This document shows, piece by piece, positions 39,107 to 47,366 of a DNA stretch of 64,000 bases. The notes under the pieces were generated by a model. The model was not told where the DNA came from. It was given only the letters and a program-made list of their open reading frames with translations, and did no database searches. Numbering within the stretch: the stretch's first letter is position 1; the number at the start of each line of letters is the position of its first letter. Origin of the DNA: Thermoplasma sp. (GTDB lineage Archaea > Thermoplasmatota > Thermoplasmata > Thermoplasmatales > Thermoplasmataceae); the NCBI RefSeq assembly GCF_008709555.1, contig NZ_VYIJ01000002.1:1-64000 (forward strand). Direction: 5' to 3'. Made by a program: the position numbers and the translations under genes.

Positions 39107-40625
39107 TTAAAACGTAAAGGAAGACAGCAATATCGACAAGTATCAGCGGAATGAATATCAGGGGTCTTGTCTTCTCTTCTATGAAAAGGGATAGAAGAGC
39201 GAAACCAAGAAAGATGGAGGCTGGCACCTTGTAGTCCCTCTGTGGTCTCTGGCTCTCCTCCTCGCTCTCAAGCTTTCTCTTCATCAGCGGTACAATCTGC
39301 ACCGCCTTCTCAACCGATCTAAGAGTATCCGAGAGAAAATTTGTTATCTGCTGTTTGTAGAGTGTCTGTATGAGCCCCTCGTCGTAGAGAAGCTTTTGGA
39401 GTACCCTTATGAACTTGAAATCAGGATCAAGCTCTTGGCATACGCCTTCGAGGAGTGAAGACATCCTCATGTAGAGCACAAGAGCCCTGGGGAGGCGGAA
39501 CGGAAACTGGAAGATAACATCGTTAGCCACATCTAGAAGCTCCCTGATCTCGAGATCCTCGGCCGATCTGCCATAGAAGTTTGAGATGGCAAGCTCTATA
39601 CCCTTCCTGACGACACCCCTGTTTGCACCGGGAGACAGGGCATTAAGAGCTATGAGCGCATCGATTATCTCATCCGGATCCCTGTTCAGTAGACCATCGT
39701 AGAGAGATAGAAGCCTGAAGCGCATATCGTCGTTTATGTGCCCTATCATGCCAAAATCGTAAAGGATTATGGATCCGTCCTCGCGTACGGAAACGTTTCC
39801 GGGATGCGGATCCGCGTGGAATATATCGTTTTTGAGGAGCATACGCATGAATATGGTATCGTACCTGAGCGCGAGCTCCTTCGTGTCAAGGCCTGCCGCT
39901 TTTAGTTTGTGAATGTCGTCTATCTTTATTCCTTCAACGTACTCCATCACCAGAACTTCCTTCCCAGACAGTTCTTCTATTATGCCGGGTACGATGACAC
40001 GGTCTTCCTCCTTCAGATTGGCTGCGATCGCGCGCATGTTCGATGCTTCTTTCCTGTAATCGATCTCGTCAAATATCCTCCTGTTGAAATCCGATATCAC
40101 ATTCTCAATGCTCAGATAGAGGAAATTGTCTATTCTGCCTCTTGCGATCCTAAGAAGATGCTTTATAATTATGAGATCGTTCTTGACCCTCTCTTCTATA
40201 TTGTAGCGGTTCACCTTTACGGCCACTCTCTTACCGTGGTAAACAGCCTCGTACACCTGGCCAAGTGAAGCCCCGGATATGGCTTCTTCGTTGAAGCTAT
40301 CGAAAACCTCGTCGATCTTACCTATGTTGCGTTCTATAATCTGCCTCGCCAGGGGAAAAGGGTCCGGATCAACTCTGTCCTGAAGCAGCCTGAATGATTT
40401 CAGGTATTCCTTCGGAAGGAGATCTGGCCTTGCAGAAAGAATCTGACCAAGCTTAATGAATGTGGGGCCAAGTTCTATGAATCTTCTAACCGCGATCTCG
40501 CCATGCCTCTCTATCTCATAGTTCCACTCATGATCCTCCCTTTCGATCCTTCGGTCTTTGAGATAGCGTCGGAAGACTGGATAGAGCTTCCTGAGAACCA
40601 GTATCTCATCACCAAGGATGTTCAT
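39096..40625 (-). CDS. ABC1/UbiB-family atypical kinase
   Basis: A 509-residue protein of the ADCK/UbiB family. The signature KxGQ motif is present as FIKLGQILSARPDLLP, followed by the Ala-rich loop SGASLGQVYEAVYHGKRVAVKVNR with the catalytic lysine, the EVDYRKEA-like EIDYRKEASNM, HADPHPGN catalytic loop and YDFGMIG metal motif. Two C-terminal membrane helices end the protein. Homologues support isoprenoid quinone synthesis through ATPase activity. GGTG a few nt before ATG 40625 and a 14-bp gap to the thioredoxin gene place it in the pop5-trx-ABC1 operon. Confidence 0.92.
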   Translation of the reverse strand: MNILGDEILVLRKLYPVFRRYLKDRRIEREDHEWNYEIERHGEIAVRRFIELGPTFIKLGQILSARPDLLPKEYLKSFRLLQDRVDPDPFPLARQIIERNIGKIDEVFDSFNEEAISGASLGQVYEAVYHGKRVAVKVNRYNIEERVKNDLIIIKHLLRIARGRIDNFLYLSIENVISDFNRRIFDEIDYRKEASNMRAIAANLKEEDRVIVPGIIEELSGKEVLVMEYVEGIKIDDIHKLKAAGLDTKELALRYDTIFMRMLLKNDIFHADPHPGNVSVREDGSIILYDFGMIGHINDDMRFRLLSLYDGLLNRDPDEIIDALIALNALSPGANRGVVRKGIELAISNFYGRSAEDLEIRELLDVANDVIFQFPFRLPRALVLYMRMSSLLEGVCQELDPDFKFIRVLQKLLYDEGLIQTLYKQQITNFLSDTLRSVEKAVQIVPLMKRKLESEEESQRPQRDYKVPASIFLGFALLSLFIEEKTRPLIFIPLILVDIAVFLYVLIRK

Positions 40626-40639
40626 AACACACCAGAAGA

Positions 40640-40969
40640 TCAGATGGTATCGCAGGGAATTTTCGACACCTGATCGATTATGGATTCAAGTCTATGAAAA
40701 CCTTTGAGTTCAGATTGCCGCTGCCCATCCACGAACATTATTATTCTTGGTATGCTGTTCACATTGAGGAGATCAACGATCTCTGGGTTTTCATCAACGT
40801 TGATCTTGTAAAAGTAGCATGCATTGAGCTTCTGGCATGCCTCCTCCAGGTATGGAGCCATTATCTTGCAAGGGTGGCACCATTCTGCCCATAGCTCAAT
40901 GATGAAGTTTTTCTTCTCATCAAGGAGGCGGCTGAAATCATTGAATGTGATATCTTTAACGCAGGCCAT
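40640..40969 (-). CDS. Thioredoxin
   Basis: A 109-residue thioredoxin with active site WCHPC (C31, C34) and the cis-proline region SIPRIIMFVDGQ. The CHPC dipeptide differs from the usual CGPC and raises the expected redox potential toward that of DsbA or some glutaredoxins. ATG 40969 is chosen because a strong TATA box (aatatataa, centred near 40997 on the minus strand) lies about 27 bp upstream; ATG 40978 or even 41041 are in frame. It lies between pop5 and the ABC1 kinase gene, all on the minus strand. Partner reductase is not in this window. Confidence 0.88.
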   Translation of the reverse strand: MACVKDITFNDFSRLLDEKKNFIIELWAEWCHPCKIMAPYLEEACQKLNACYFYKINVDENPEIVDLLNVNSIPRIIMFVDGQRQSELKGFHRLESIIDQVSKIPCDTI

Positions 40970-41037
40970 ATACTTCATCAATGCTTTTAGCCTTATATAT
41001 TTTTCAGGTCTGTGGTCAACTTTAGAAAAGATCTGGT

Positions 41038-41337
41038 TCATGAACCGCGATCACTTACTTCAGTCCGCAGACCGTTCTCTTTCTTAGATGCCTGATCACA
41101 GATCATCGACTTGCATTTCCTGATCGTTCCACTGGTGATTATGGTTCTGCTGTCTCCGTATGCGTTTATAAACCGTATCACCCTATCTTTGTTGAACTGC
41201 GTGGCTAAGTAGATGGCGTATTCACCCTCATGGAACCTTATCTTGCAGCGAAAGTTCCTGAATAGGTCTCTGGATAAATCATCCTGCTTGGATGACCGGA
41301 CAAGTATGTATCGCTTCCTTATGATTGATCCCTTCAT
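41038..41337 (-). CDS. rnp2: RNase P protein component 2 (Pop5 homologue)
   Basis: A 99-residue protein. RKRYILVR at the start, the central RCKIRFHEGEYAIYLATQF and the C-terminal SGTIRKCK are typical of archaeal Pop5/Rnp2, a subunit of ribonuclease P, which trims tRNA 5' leaders together with the RNase P RNA and Rpp30. GGTG followed by CATAAA directly before ATG 41337 supports this start over ATG 41349. It is small and divergent enough to be missed or labelled hypothetical. The other RNase P subunits are not in this window. Confidence 0.75.
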   Translation of the reverse strand: MKGSIIRKRYILVRSSKQDDLSRDLFRNFRCKIRFHEGEYAIYLATQFNKDRVIRFINAYGDSRTIITSGTIRKCKSMICDQASKKENGLRTEVSDRGS

Positions 41338-41349
41338 TTTATGCACCAT

Positions 41350-41634
41350 GTATCGCGAACTTGTGATTCACCTTTTCCATGTCCGATTGAACATAGGGTG
41401 ATCCTATCGTCATTTGTTATGTAGAGGATAGGAAATTCCATCCTTATGCTTATGCATAACATCCGCAATTTGCGTGAAAGCACAGTTCGCTTGATTTTCT
41501 CACCATTATAAAGTCACCTTAAATATTTCCATCCCTGAGAATGACGCTGGGACTCTTGATTCTTGGCACATTTTTATCCATTAACATGTAATTTGAAATA
41601 TGTTTAAATTCTAAATATCGATATCGGTTCCGAT
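41350..41634. other. Intergenic region with two hairpins and the padR promoter
   Basis: The 285-bp gap carries two inverted repeats: TCCTATC (41402-41408) with GATAGGA (41427-41433), and TTATGC (41444-41449) with GCATAA (41454-41459). A TATA-like gtttaaatt at 41602-41610 serves the padR gene. No ORF or RNA gene is recognised; the hairpins could be regulatory or part of an untranslated leader. Confidence 0.3.
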
Positions 41635-41636
41635 AT
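41621..41636 (+). promoter_or_regulatory. Perfect palindromic operator overlapping the padR start codon
   Basis: ATATCGG-TT-CCGATAT is a perfect 16-bp inverted repeat. It lies 11-26 bp downstream of the TATA-like box and overlaps the first ATG (41635). PadR regulators commonly bind such sites at their own promoters, so it is probably the autorepression site of the operon. Confidence 0.6.
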
Positions 41637-42093
41637 GATGTTTGGAAACTTCGGAGCCTTCAGAAAGAGAGGATCGCTGAGGTACTGGATTCTCTATCTG
41701 ATATACAATAAGCCTATGACGGGCGCGGAGATAATGGACGAAATTGAAAAACACAGTTTCGGGCTCTGGAGACCGTCGCCGGGATCCATATATCCGGCCC
41801 TCGATTCCCTGGTTTCCGAAGGGCTCATAACAAGAAGAGAAGACGGAAGATATGAGCTTTCGGATAAAGGCAAGGAAGATCTGGGCATCGATGGTGCTTC
41901 CCAGACCGATCGCCTGAAGACTCCGGAGAGCATTCTCAACGAGATCTACAGCTACACGCAGTATCTTGAGGATATCGTAAGAGGAGACGGCATCCTGTCT
42001 TCATCAGACATGGATAGACTGCGTAGCATCATTAGGAAACTGCAGGAGATTGAAAAAATAGGAGGTGATTCAAATGACGATAATCAAGACTGA
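41635..42093 (+). CDS. PadR-family transcriptional regulator
   Basis: A 152-residue protein with the PadR winged helix (LRYWILYLIYNKPMTGAEIMDEIEKHSFGLWRPSPGSIYPALDSLVSEGLI), the GSIYPAL segment being diagnostic, and a C-terminal helical dimerisation region. ATG 41635 or 41638 can be the start. PadR proteins are ligand-responsive repressors of multidrug exporters. The palindrome at 41621-41636 suggests autoregulation, and the ABC transporter genes follow with overlap, so it is likely to control them. Confidence 0.88.
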   Translation: MMFGNFGAFRKRGSLRYWILYLIYNKPMTGAEIMDEIEKHSFGLWRPSPGSIYPALDSLVSEGLITRREDGRYELSDKGKEDLGIDGASQTDRLKTPESILNEIYSYTQYLEDIVRGDGILSSSDMDRLRSIIRKLQEIEKIGGDSNDDNQD

Positions 42094-43063
42094 GGATCTT
42101 ACGAAGATCTATCCTGGAGGCACTAAGGCCGTAGAGGACCTAAATATAGAGATAGAGGAAGCAGAGATTTACGGCCTTCTGGGAAAGAATGGCGCAGGTA
42201 AGACAACTACAATAAAGATGCTCACCACGGCCATTGACCCGACGTCGGGAAATGCTGTGATCGATGGCTACGACCTCAGGAAGGATAAGGATAAAATTAG
42301 GAGGATAATAGGAGTCGTACCACAGGATCTTACCACAGATGCAGACCTGAAGGGTATAGAGAATCTCAGGATGATAGCGGCTTTCTATAATATACCGAGG
42401 CCTGAGGCGGAACAGAGGATAAAGGATCTGCTTGAAATAGTGGATCTTTCAGACTGGGGCAACAGATATGTTTCCCAGTACTCTGGAGGGATGAGGAAGA
42501 GGCTGGAGCTCATATGCGGGCTGGTTAATTCACCAAAGATACTGTTCCTGGACGAACCCACACTTGGACTTGATGTTAACACAAGATCTAAGATGTGGAA
42601 GTACATAAAGGATATACAGAAGGAGCTTGGTGTGACGATAATACTCACATCGCATTACCTGGAGGAGGTTGATCAGCTCGCCGACAGGATATCCATAATT
42701 GATCACGGCAAGATACTGATCACCGGTACACCTGAGAGCCTCAAGGCCAGCCTTAAGGGCGACATAGTAACGATGGAGTTCCAGTCAAAGGAAGATGCGG
42801 ATCTTGCTAGATCATATCCAGGTGCACTGGAAGCCACCATCACCGGAAGCTCAAGGGTGAGAATGAAGGTGGAAAATTCGGATACCGAGCTCCCAAGGAT
42901 ACTTGCCTACCTCATGGAGAAGAATGTTTCGCCCATCACAATAAATGTGAAAAAACCCTCGCTGGATGAGGTTTTCCTGGAGTACACCGGATCGTCCATC
43001 GATGAGGATATAGATCCGGAGCAGTTCAGAAGGATGATGCAGAATGTGAGGAGGTTGAGATAG
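42074..43063 (+). CDS. ABC transporter ATP-binding protein (DrrA-like)
   Basis: A 329-residue ATPase with Walker A GKNGAGKTT, signature YSGGMRKRL, Walker B ILFLDEPTLGLD and H-loop TSHYLEE. The C-terminal extension (about 90 residues) is typical of DrrA/drug-export ATPases. A nearly perfect Shine-Dalgarno GGAGGTGAT (42061-42069) precedes ATG 42074, so the longer frame start at 42065 is unlikely. The start overlaps the end of padR, implying coupled translation. Confidence 0.92.
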   Translation: MTIIKTEDLTKIYPGGTKAVEDLNIEIEEAEIYGLLGKNGAGKTTTIKMLTTAIDPTSGNAVIDGYDLRKDKDKIRRIIGVVPQDLTTDADLKGIENLRMIAAFYNIPRPEAEQRIKDLLEIVDLSDWGNRYVSQYSGGMRKRLELICGLVNSPKILFLDEPTLGLDVNTRSKMWKYIKDIQKELGVTIILTSHYLEEVDQLADRISIIDHGKILITGTPESLKASLKGDIVTMEFQSKEDADLARSYPGALEATITGSSRVRMKVENSDTELPRILAYLMEKNVSPITINVKKPSLDEVFLEYTGSSIDEDIDPEQFRRMMQNVRRLR

Positions 43064-43867
43064 ATGTCTGGACTTGGACCGCTGACGATACGTGAGATCA
43101 AGAAATGGTACAGAAACCCTGTTTACCTGATAGTTGGCCTTCTTCAGCCGGTATTCTGGATAATACTTTTCGGCAGCGCCTTTGACATAGCAAAATTCGG
43201 TGGCCCATTCGTGTCCTCGTTCTTCGACGGCGCAAAGGATTACATAACGTACATGATCGGGGGAATACTGACGATAACCGGCCTTTTCACAGGCATGTTC
43301 TCAGGTATAAACATAATATGGGATAGAAGACTGGGAATCTTGCAGAGATTTCTAGTTTCACCAATAAAAAGAAGTTCCATAGTGTTCTCAAGGATCATAG
43401 CTTCGGTCGTTAGGATAATTGTACAGGTCATAATCTTGGTGGCCATCGCCCTGGTGATACCGGACGGACTAAAGATATCGCCGTCGTTCACAGCAGTGGA
43501 CGCGCTCCTGATGGTAGCGGCCGTACTGATGATCTCCTTCATCTTCTCCTCTATATTCTCAATAATAGCCATAAGGATGACGAGGATGGAGACGATAATG
43601 GGCATAACCAACCTTGTGAACCTGCCACTCATGTTCGCAAGCTATGCATTGTTTCCACCTGATCTGATGGTATCATGGCTGAGTACAGTGGCAAAGTACA
43701 ACCCGGTCTCCTGGTCTGCTGAATCGATAAGATTGCTGATAATATATGGCAATCTGACAGGATCACAGATGTCCACGTTCGCATCGTACATGATATACCT
43801 GCTCATACTTACCGTGGTCATGATACTGCTGGTATACTTCGTCTCTGAGAGCGGGATAAAGGAATGA
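43064..43867 (+). CDS. ABC-2 type exporter permease
   Basis: A 267-residue permease with six helices. The pattern RNPVYLIVGLLQPVFWIILFGSAF followed by DRRLGILQRFLVSPIKRSSIVFSRI is characteristic of DrrB-like ABC-2 permeases. It starts at ATG 43064 directly behind the ATPase stop, with GGAGGT (43050-43055) 8 nt upstream. Together with the ATPase it should form a drug, lipid or peptide exporter under PadR control. Confidence 0.9.
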   Translation: MSGLGPLTIREIKKWYRNPVYLIVGLLQPVFWIILFGSAFDIAKFGGPFVSSFFDGAKDYITYMIGGILTITGLFTGMFSGINIIWDRRLGILQRFLVSPIKRSSIVFSRIIASVVRIIVQVIILVAIALVIPDGLKISPSFTAVDALLMVAAVLMISFIFSSIFSIIAIRMTRMETIMGITNLVNLPLMFASYALFPPDLMVSWLSTVAKYNPVSWSAESIRLLIIYGNLTGSQMSTFASYMIYLLILTVVMILLVYFVSESGIKE

Positions 43868-43944
43868 TCGGCTTCCTTTTATCTTGGATCTGGAGGGAGA
43901 ATGCATAGCACCATGAATATGAATTTCAAAATCACAAAATTAAT

Positions 43945-43955
43945 CACACTGTGTG
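43945..43955 (+). promoter_or_regulatory. Inverted repeat before the radical SAM gene
   Basis: CACAC-T-GTGTG lies 16 bp before ATG 43971, between the weak AT-rich promoter element (aaaattaatc) and GGGTG, a possible Shine-Dalgarno site. It could be an operator for the radical SAM/IdeR operon. It does not resemble a DtxR-type TTAG/CTAA box. Confidence 0.3.
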
Positions 43956-43970
43956 CATAGGGTGTAACCA

Positions 43971-45119
43971 ATGGATGTCAAGGGTAAACTTGATCAGGGC
44001 ATATTGAGCATCGAGAGTGACAACAGAATAGTGTTTACCGTGGATCTAGCTGGCAGATTCATCTTCTACACCGACGGCGATGCGACTTACAGGAGATCGC
44101 TTGAAAACAGATTTCTGAGGATAAAGCATGTTGGAAGCAGGAGGGTCGTGGAACAGATCTCCGAAGACGACGGGCGAAGAATCGCCGAGACTGCCTATTC
44201 ATTCCTTCGATCCGCATACGATGATCTTCCGCAGGATCTTAAGGACGCAGCATCAGGATTTCTTGACATGAACTATGAGAAGCTCGTTATTGATTCGGCC
44301 AAGATGAGGGAAATATATGGCGGTGAGGTTCCTATAGTACCCCCAGATCAGTATTTTCCAATATACGTGCAGGCTGAGACCGGATGTTCATGGAACCGGT
44401 GCACCTTCTGTCGCCTTTACAGAGATAGAAGTTACGGAGTTCGGAGTATCGATGATTTTGCGGAACATATTCACCGGATCAAAGACTTCTTTGGCAACGG
44501 TATTGCAGCCAGAAAAAGCGTTTTTGTTGGAGATGCAAATGCTGTCAACATAGATCAGAAGACGCTGCTGCAGATGCTGGACATGATCAGATCCGAGTTT
44601 AACCTCCCGATCTTTTCATTTGTGGATGCCATAACAACACAGAAAAGAAAGAGCGAGATACAGTTCCAGGAGATGCGTGATCACGGGCTGAAAAGGGTCT
44701 ACATAGGTCTGGAGTCAGGAGATCCTGGTGTTCTGAGGATATTCAACAAGCTGATGAACGTCTCAGAGGCCATAAATCTCGTGAACAAGATCAAGGGTTC
44801 GGGAATAAACGTTGGCATAATTCTGATGGCTGGTGCCGGTGGGAAGAAATATTCAAAGTCTCATGTTGAGAACACCGCTTCAGTTATATCACAGATGGAT
44901 CTGGGAAAGGGCGATATCATATACATATCGCCAATGTATGAATATGAGGATACGGAGTATTACGGATTAACAAAGGATCTCGGTATCATGACGGCAGAGG
45001 AGAAGGAAGCGCAGATACAGGAACTAAGATCCAGGATAAGGGAGGAGTTCCAGGACTTCAATGGCAGGCAGCTGGATGCTCCGATCGCGCCATACGATCT
45101 GATGGAGGCAGTGTATTGA
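43971..45119 (+). CDS. Radical SAM protein with a CX4CX2C cluster motif
   Basis: A 382-residue protein. The [4Fe-4S] motif is C139-SWNR-C144-TF-C147, one residue longer than the canonical CX3CX2C; some uncharacterised radical SAM families have this spacing (GCPxNxCTFC type). Downstream features of the TIM-barrel are visible: VFVGDANAVNID, FVDAITTQKR, GLKRVYIGLESGDPGVL, and GINVGIILMAGAGG. An N-terminal domain of about 120 residues has no recognised match. The next gene, an IdeR-type regulator, is translationally coupled. Reaction and substrate are unknown. Confidence 0.8.
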   Translation: MDVKGKLDQGILSIESDNRIVFTVDLAGRFIFYTDGDATYRRSLENRFLRIKHVGSRRVVEQISEDDGRRIAETAYSFLRSAYDDLPQDLKDAASGFLDMNYEKLVIDSAKMREIYGGEVPIVPPDQYFPIYVQAETGCSWNRCTFCRLYRDRSYGVRSIDDFAEHIHRIKDFFGNGIAARKSVFVGDANAVNIDQKTLLQMLDMIRSEFNLPIFSFVDAITTQKRKSEIQFQEMRDHGLKRVYIGLESGDPGVLRIFNKLMNVSEAINLVNKIKGSGINVGIILMAGAGGKKYSKSHVENTASVISQMDLGKGDIIYISPMYEYEDTEYYGLTKDLGIMTAEEKEAQIQELRSRIREEFQDFNGRQLDAPIAPYDLMEAVY

Positions 45120-45790
45120 ACGAGAACAGGATCAGAACAATCACAGAGGAGGACTATCTGAAGATCATGCAGGAACTGGTCTTGTACAGAGGATACGCCA
45201 CTCTAGCGGACATATCAAGGAGCCTGAACGTCAGGAGGCAGAGCGTTAGAGATGAGATCAACCACCTGATCTCCCTGAAAATGGTCGAAAAGATCGAGAG
45301 AGGCAAATACAGGCTGACGCAGAGCGGGGACCGCGAGGCGAATAAATTTCTGCGAAAACATAGGACCGCCGAGATTCTTCTCGCGAGATGCATAGGTATT
45401 CCTTGGGAAAGGGTCGACGAAGAGGCCATGGGTATAGAGCACGGTATGACTGAGGAGATAATCCAGAGAACCATTGAGAGTTTCGGCATAAGGACATGCC
45501 CCCATGGGAACCCCATACCGGATCAGAATGGCGAAGTAGAGCAAACCAACGACGTCAGGATATCGTCTCTGCCCGATCGTTCATATGCACGCATCAGCAG
45601 GATCGTCTACGAAACGGACAGTATACTGCATTTCCTGGCGACAAATGGCCTTCTGCCCGGTAAGGATATAATGGTGGAATCGGCGAAGGACGTGATCAGA
45701 GTAACAATGGCTGGAAGGCGGATCGAGATCCCGCCAGACATAGGCATGGCCATAAGAGTTTTTCCCGTCAAGGAACCGGAAAACGAATGA
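45116..45790 (+). CDS. ideR: Iron-dependent regulator IdeR/DtxR, full length
   Basis: A 224-residue DtxR-family regulator: winged HTH (TLADISRSLNVRRQSVRDEINHLISLKMV), the dimerisation/metal domain with RHRTAEILL-like KHRTAEILLARCIGIPWERVDEEA and EHGMTEEII, the CPHGNPIP motif, and a C-terminal SH3-like FeoA domain. It should sense Fe2+ and control iron uptake and oxidative-stress genes. The start is TTG 45116, overlapping the radical SAM stop as TTGA; GGAGG (45104-45108) 7 nt upstream supports it. I recall an IdeR studied in T. acidophilum that may be this protein, but cannot confirm that here. Confidence 0.88.
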   Translation: MNENRIRTITEEDYLKIMQELVLYRGYATLADISRSLNVRRQSVRDEINHLISLKMVEKIERGKYRLTQSGDREANKFLRKHRTAEILLARCIGIPWERVDEEAMGIEHGMTEEIIQRTIESFGIRTCPHGNPIPDQNGEVEQTNDVRISSLPDRSYARISRIVYETDSILHFLATNGLLPGKDIMVESAKDVIRVTMAGRRIEIPPDIGMAIRVFPVKEPENE

Positions 45791-45824
45791 TATTAAGCAA
45801 TTCCATTAAGTATCTTTTGGCTAA

Positions 45825-46055
45825 TGAGCTATTCCTCAGCGGAGCTTCGGAGATTCATTTTCCATGAATGACTTCTATTTGTATGGGTATATGCCTTAAA
45901 AGAGTGGATTCGAACGGCATGAATCCGAGATTTGAAAAATATATTGATGCAAGACAGGAATCTTTCGATTGGAGGAAACTGCGCATTTGATCGCTGGAGT
46001 AGTTGAATTTTTACAGATTCTCCCAGCACCATAATCTTTCCATAGAAGAACAAAA
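45825..46055 (+). repeat. Degenerate dispersed repeat, copy C
   Basis: The gap between ideR and the GT2 gene contains a left end with GAGCTATTCCTCAGCGGAGC and CTTCGGAG (compare copy B near 34170-34195) and a core at about 45967-46035 (TCGATTGGAGGAAACTGCG onward) that aligns with copies A and B but with indels and in-frame stops. The copy is fully degenerate. No intact ORF of the element remains. Confidence 0.5.
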
Positions 46056-46067
46056 ATTATTCTTGAA

Positions 46068-47267
46068 TCAGCGAGTGAGCCATCTGTCCTGTTTGTAGAA
46101 CGTGAAGAGTGCGTATATGGTTGATACGAACATCATCAGCAATCCTATCGAACCGTATAAGAAAACCTTGGCCTTCTCGCCCCTCATTGTTGTAGATATT
46201 GAGATGCCGAATATTACGGCAGATGCGCTGCTCAGGAAATCGATGAACGATCTCGCCACAAAGAGCAGTGGAAGACCTGGGTCCCTGGTGATCCTGTGCA
46301 TCAAATACGGGTCCACCTTCATAGATGGGATCAGCCCGTAAAACAATAGATGTATGTGTGGTAAGATATCAACAAGCGTCATGATACCTATAACTGCGGT
46401 GAATATTGGAAGTAGATACATATAGATCAGGTTGAATGTGTACAATGGCCCAGCTTTCTTTGCGGAACCACTGGCAATGTCCTTGAAGAAATATGTCCAG
46501 CCAACTCTACCCCATCTGATCTGCTGTTTGAAAAACTTTTTGAAGCTACTGTACTGGTATGTCCTGGCATATACATCGTAGTCCTTAACGGCCCTGTATC
46601 CGGATCTTATTATGTATGATGTTATCTGCCGGTCATCACCAAGGACACTCCTCTTGCCCATCACCATGTTGTCCTGAAATTCCTTCGACGTGAGGAATGG
46701 CCTCACCAGATCGGTCCTGTAAAGTGCACAGCGGCCATCCAGAACCATGACGGAGCTCTTCCTGGACATTGACTTGAATATGACCTCCCTGACACGCTCA
46801 ACAAATTCTGACGTGTACGATACAGGGTGCCCATTCCTGAATATGCTGATATTCGTTCCGACACCTCCAACATCAGCTTCGAGGTATTTCAGCATATCGT
46901 CCACAGCTCCGCGGTCAAGAACGGTGTCGCTATCCAAAAACATAACAAGAGGCGTCTCCACGATGTGCATTGAGTAAGAGATTATCCCTCTCTTGCCCCT
47001 GTGAGGGCTGACCTTGATAAATGAGCATCCATGTTTTTCTGCTATGGATCTGTATGGTTCATCGCAGTCGTCACCGAACACGTACACCGCAGATCCCTGC
47101 TGAGTTGCCGCAATAACCGATTCCTCGAAAACTGCAGCATCCTCCCTGTATACTGGCATAACTATGGTAACGTCCTTTGCTGTGAAGTTCTCTCTTCTAT
47201 CATCGTTATGGCTTCTTCTGTAGGTGAGCGAGTTATAACTGTTGATTATATAGTAAAGCGAAGACAT
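46068..47267 (-). CDS. Processive family 2 glycosyltransferase (hyaluronan/cellulose synthase type)
   Basis: A protein of at least 399 residues. The GT2 core shows VTIVMPVYRED, the DSDTVLD donor motif, GDDRQITSY and the processive QxxRW motif QQIRWGR, followed by four C-terminal membrane helices. It likely polymerises and extrudes a surface polysaccharide. The N-terminus is uncertain: upstream of ATG 47267 the frame stays open and encodes ILEIITLAFGL, which with SSLYYIINSY makes a transmembrane helix expected in this family. No ATG, GTG or TTG occurs there, but a TATA-like cgtttttatcc (about 47330-47340) would place a leaderless start near 47306-47312 at ATA or ATT. Confidence 0.85.
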   Translation of the reverse strand: MSSLYYIINSYNSLTYRRSHNDDRRENFTAKDVTIVMPVYREDAAVFEESVIAATQQGSAVYVFGDDCDEPYRSIAEKHGCSFIKVSPHRGKRGIISYSMHIVETPLVMFLDSDTVLDRGAVDDMLKYLEADVGGVGTNISIFRNGHPVSYTSEFVERVREVIFKSMSRKSSVMVLDGRCALYRTDLVRPFLTSKEFQDNMVMGKRSVLGDDRQITSYIIRSGYRAVKDYDVYARTYQYSSFKKFFKQQIRWGRVGWTYFFKDIASGSAKKAGPLYTFNLIYMYLLPIFTAVIGIMTLVDILPHIHLLFYGLIPSMKVDPYLMHRITRDPGLPLLFVARSFIDFLSSASAVIFGISISTTMRGEKAKVFLYGSIGLLMMFVSTIYALFTFYKQDRWLTR

Positions 47268-47366
47268 CAGGCCGAATGCAAGTGTTATAATCTCAAGTAT
47301 TCTTATCGTAATATCGTTATTGTGATCGCGGATAAAAACGTAATCACCAAATGAAAAACATTGTCA

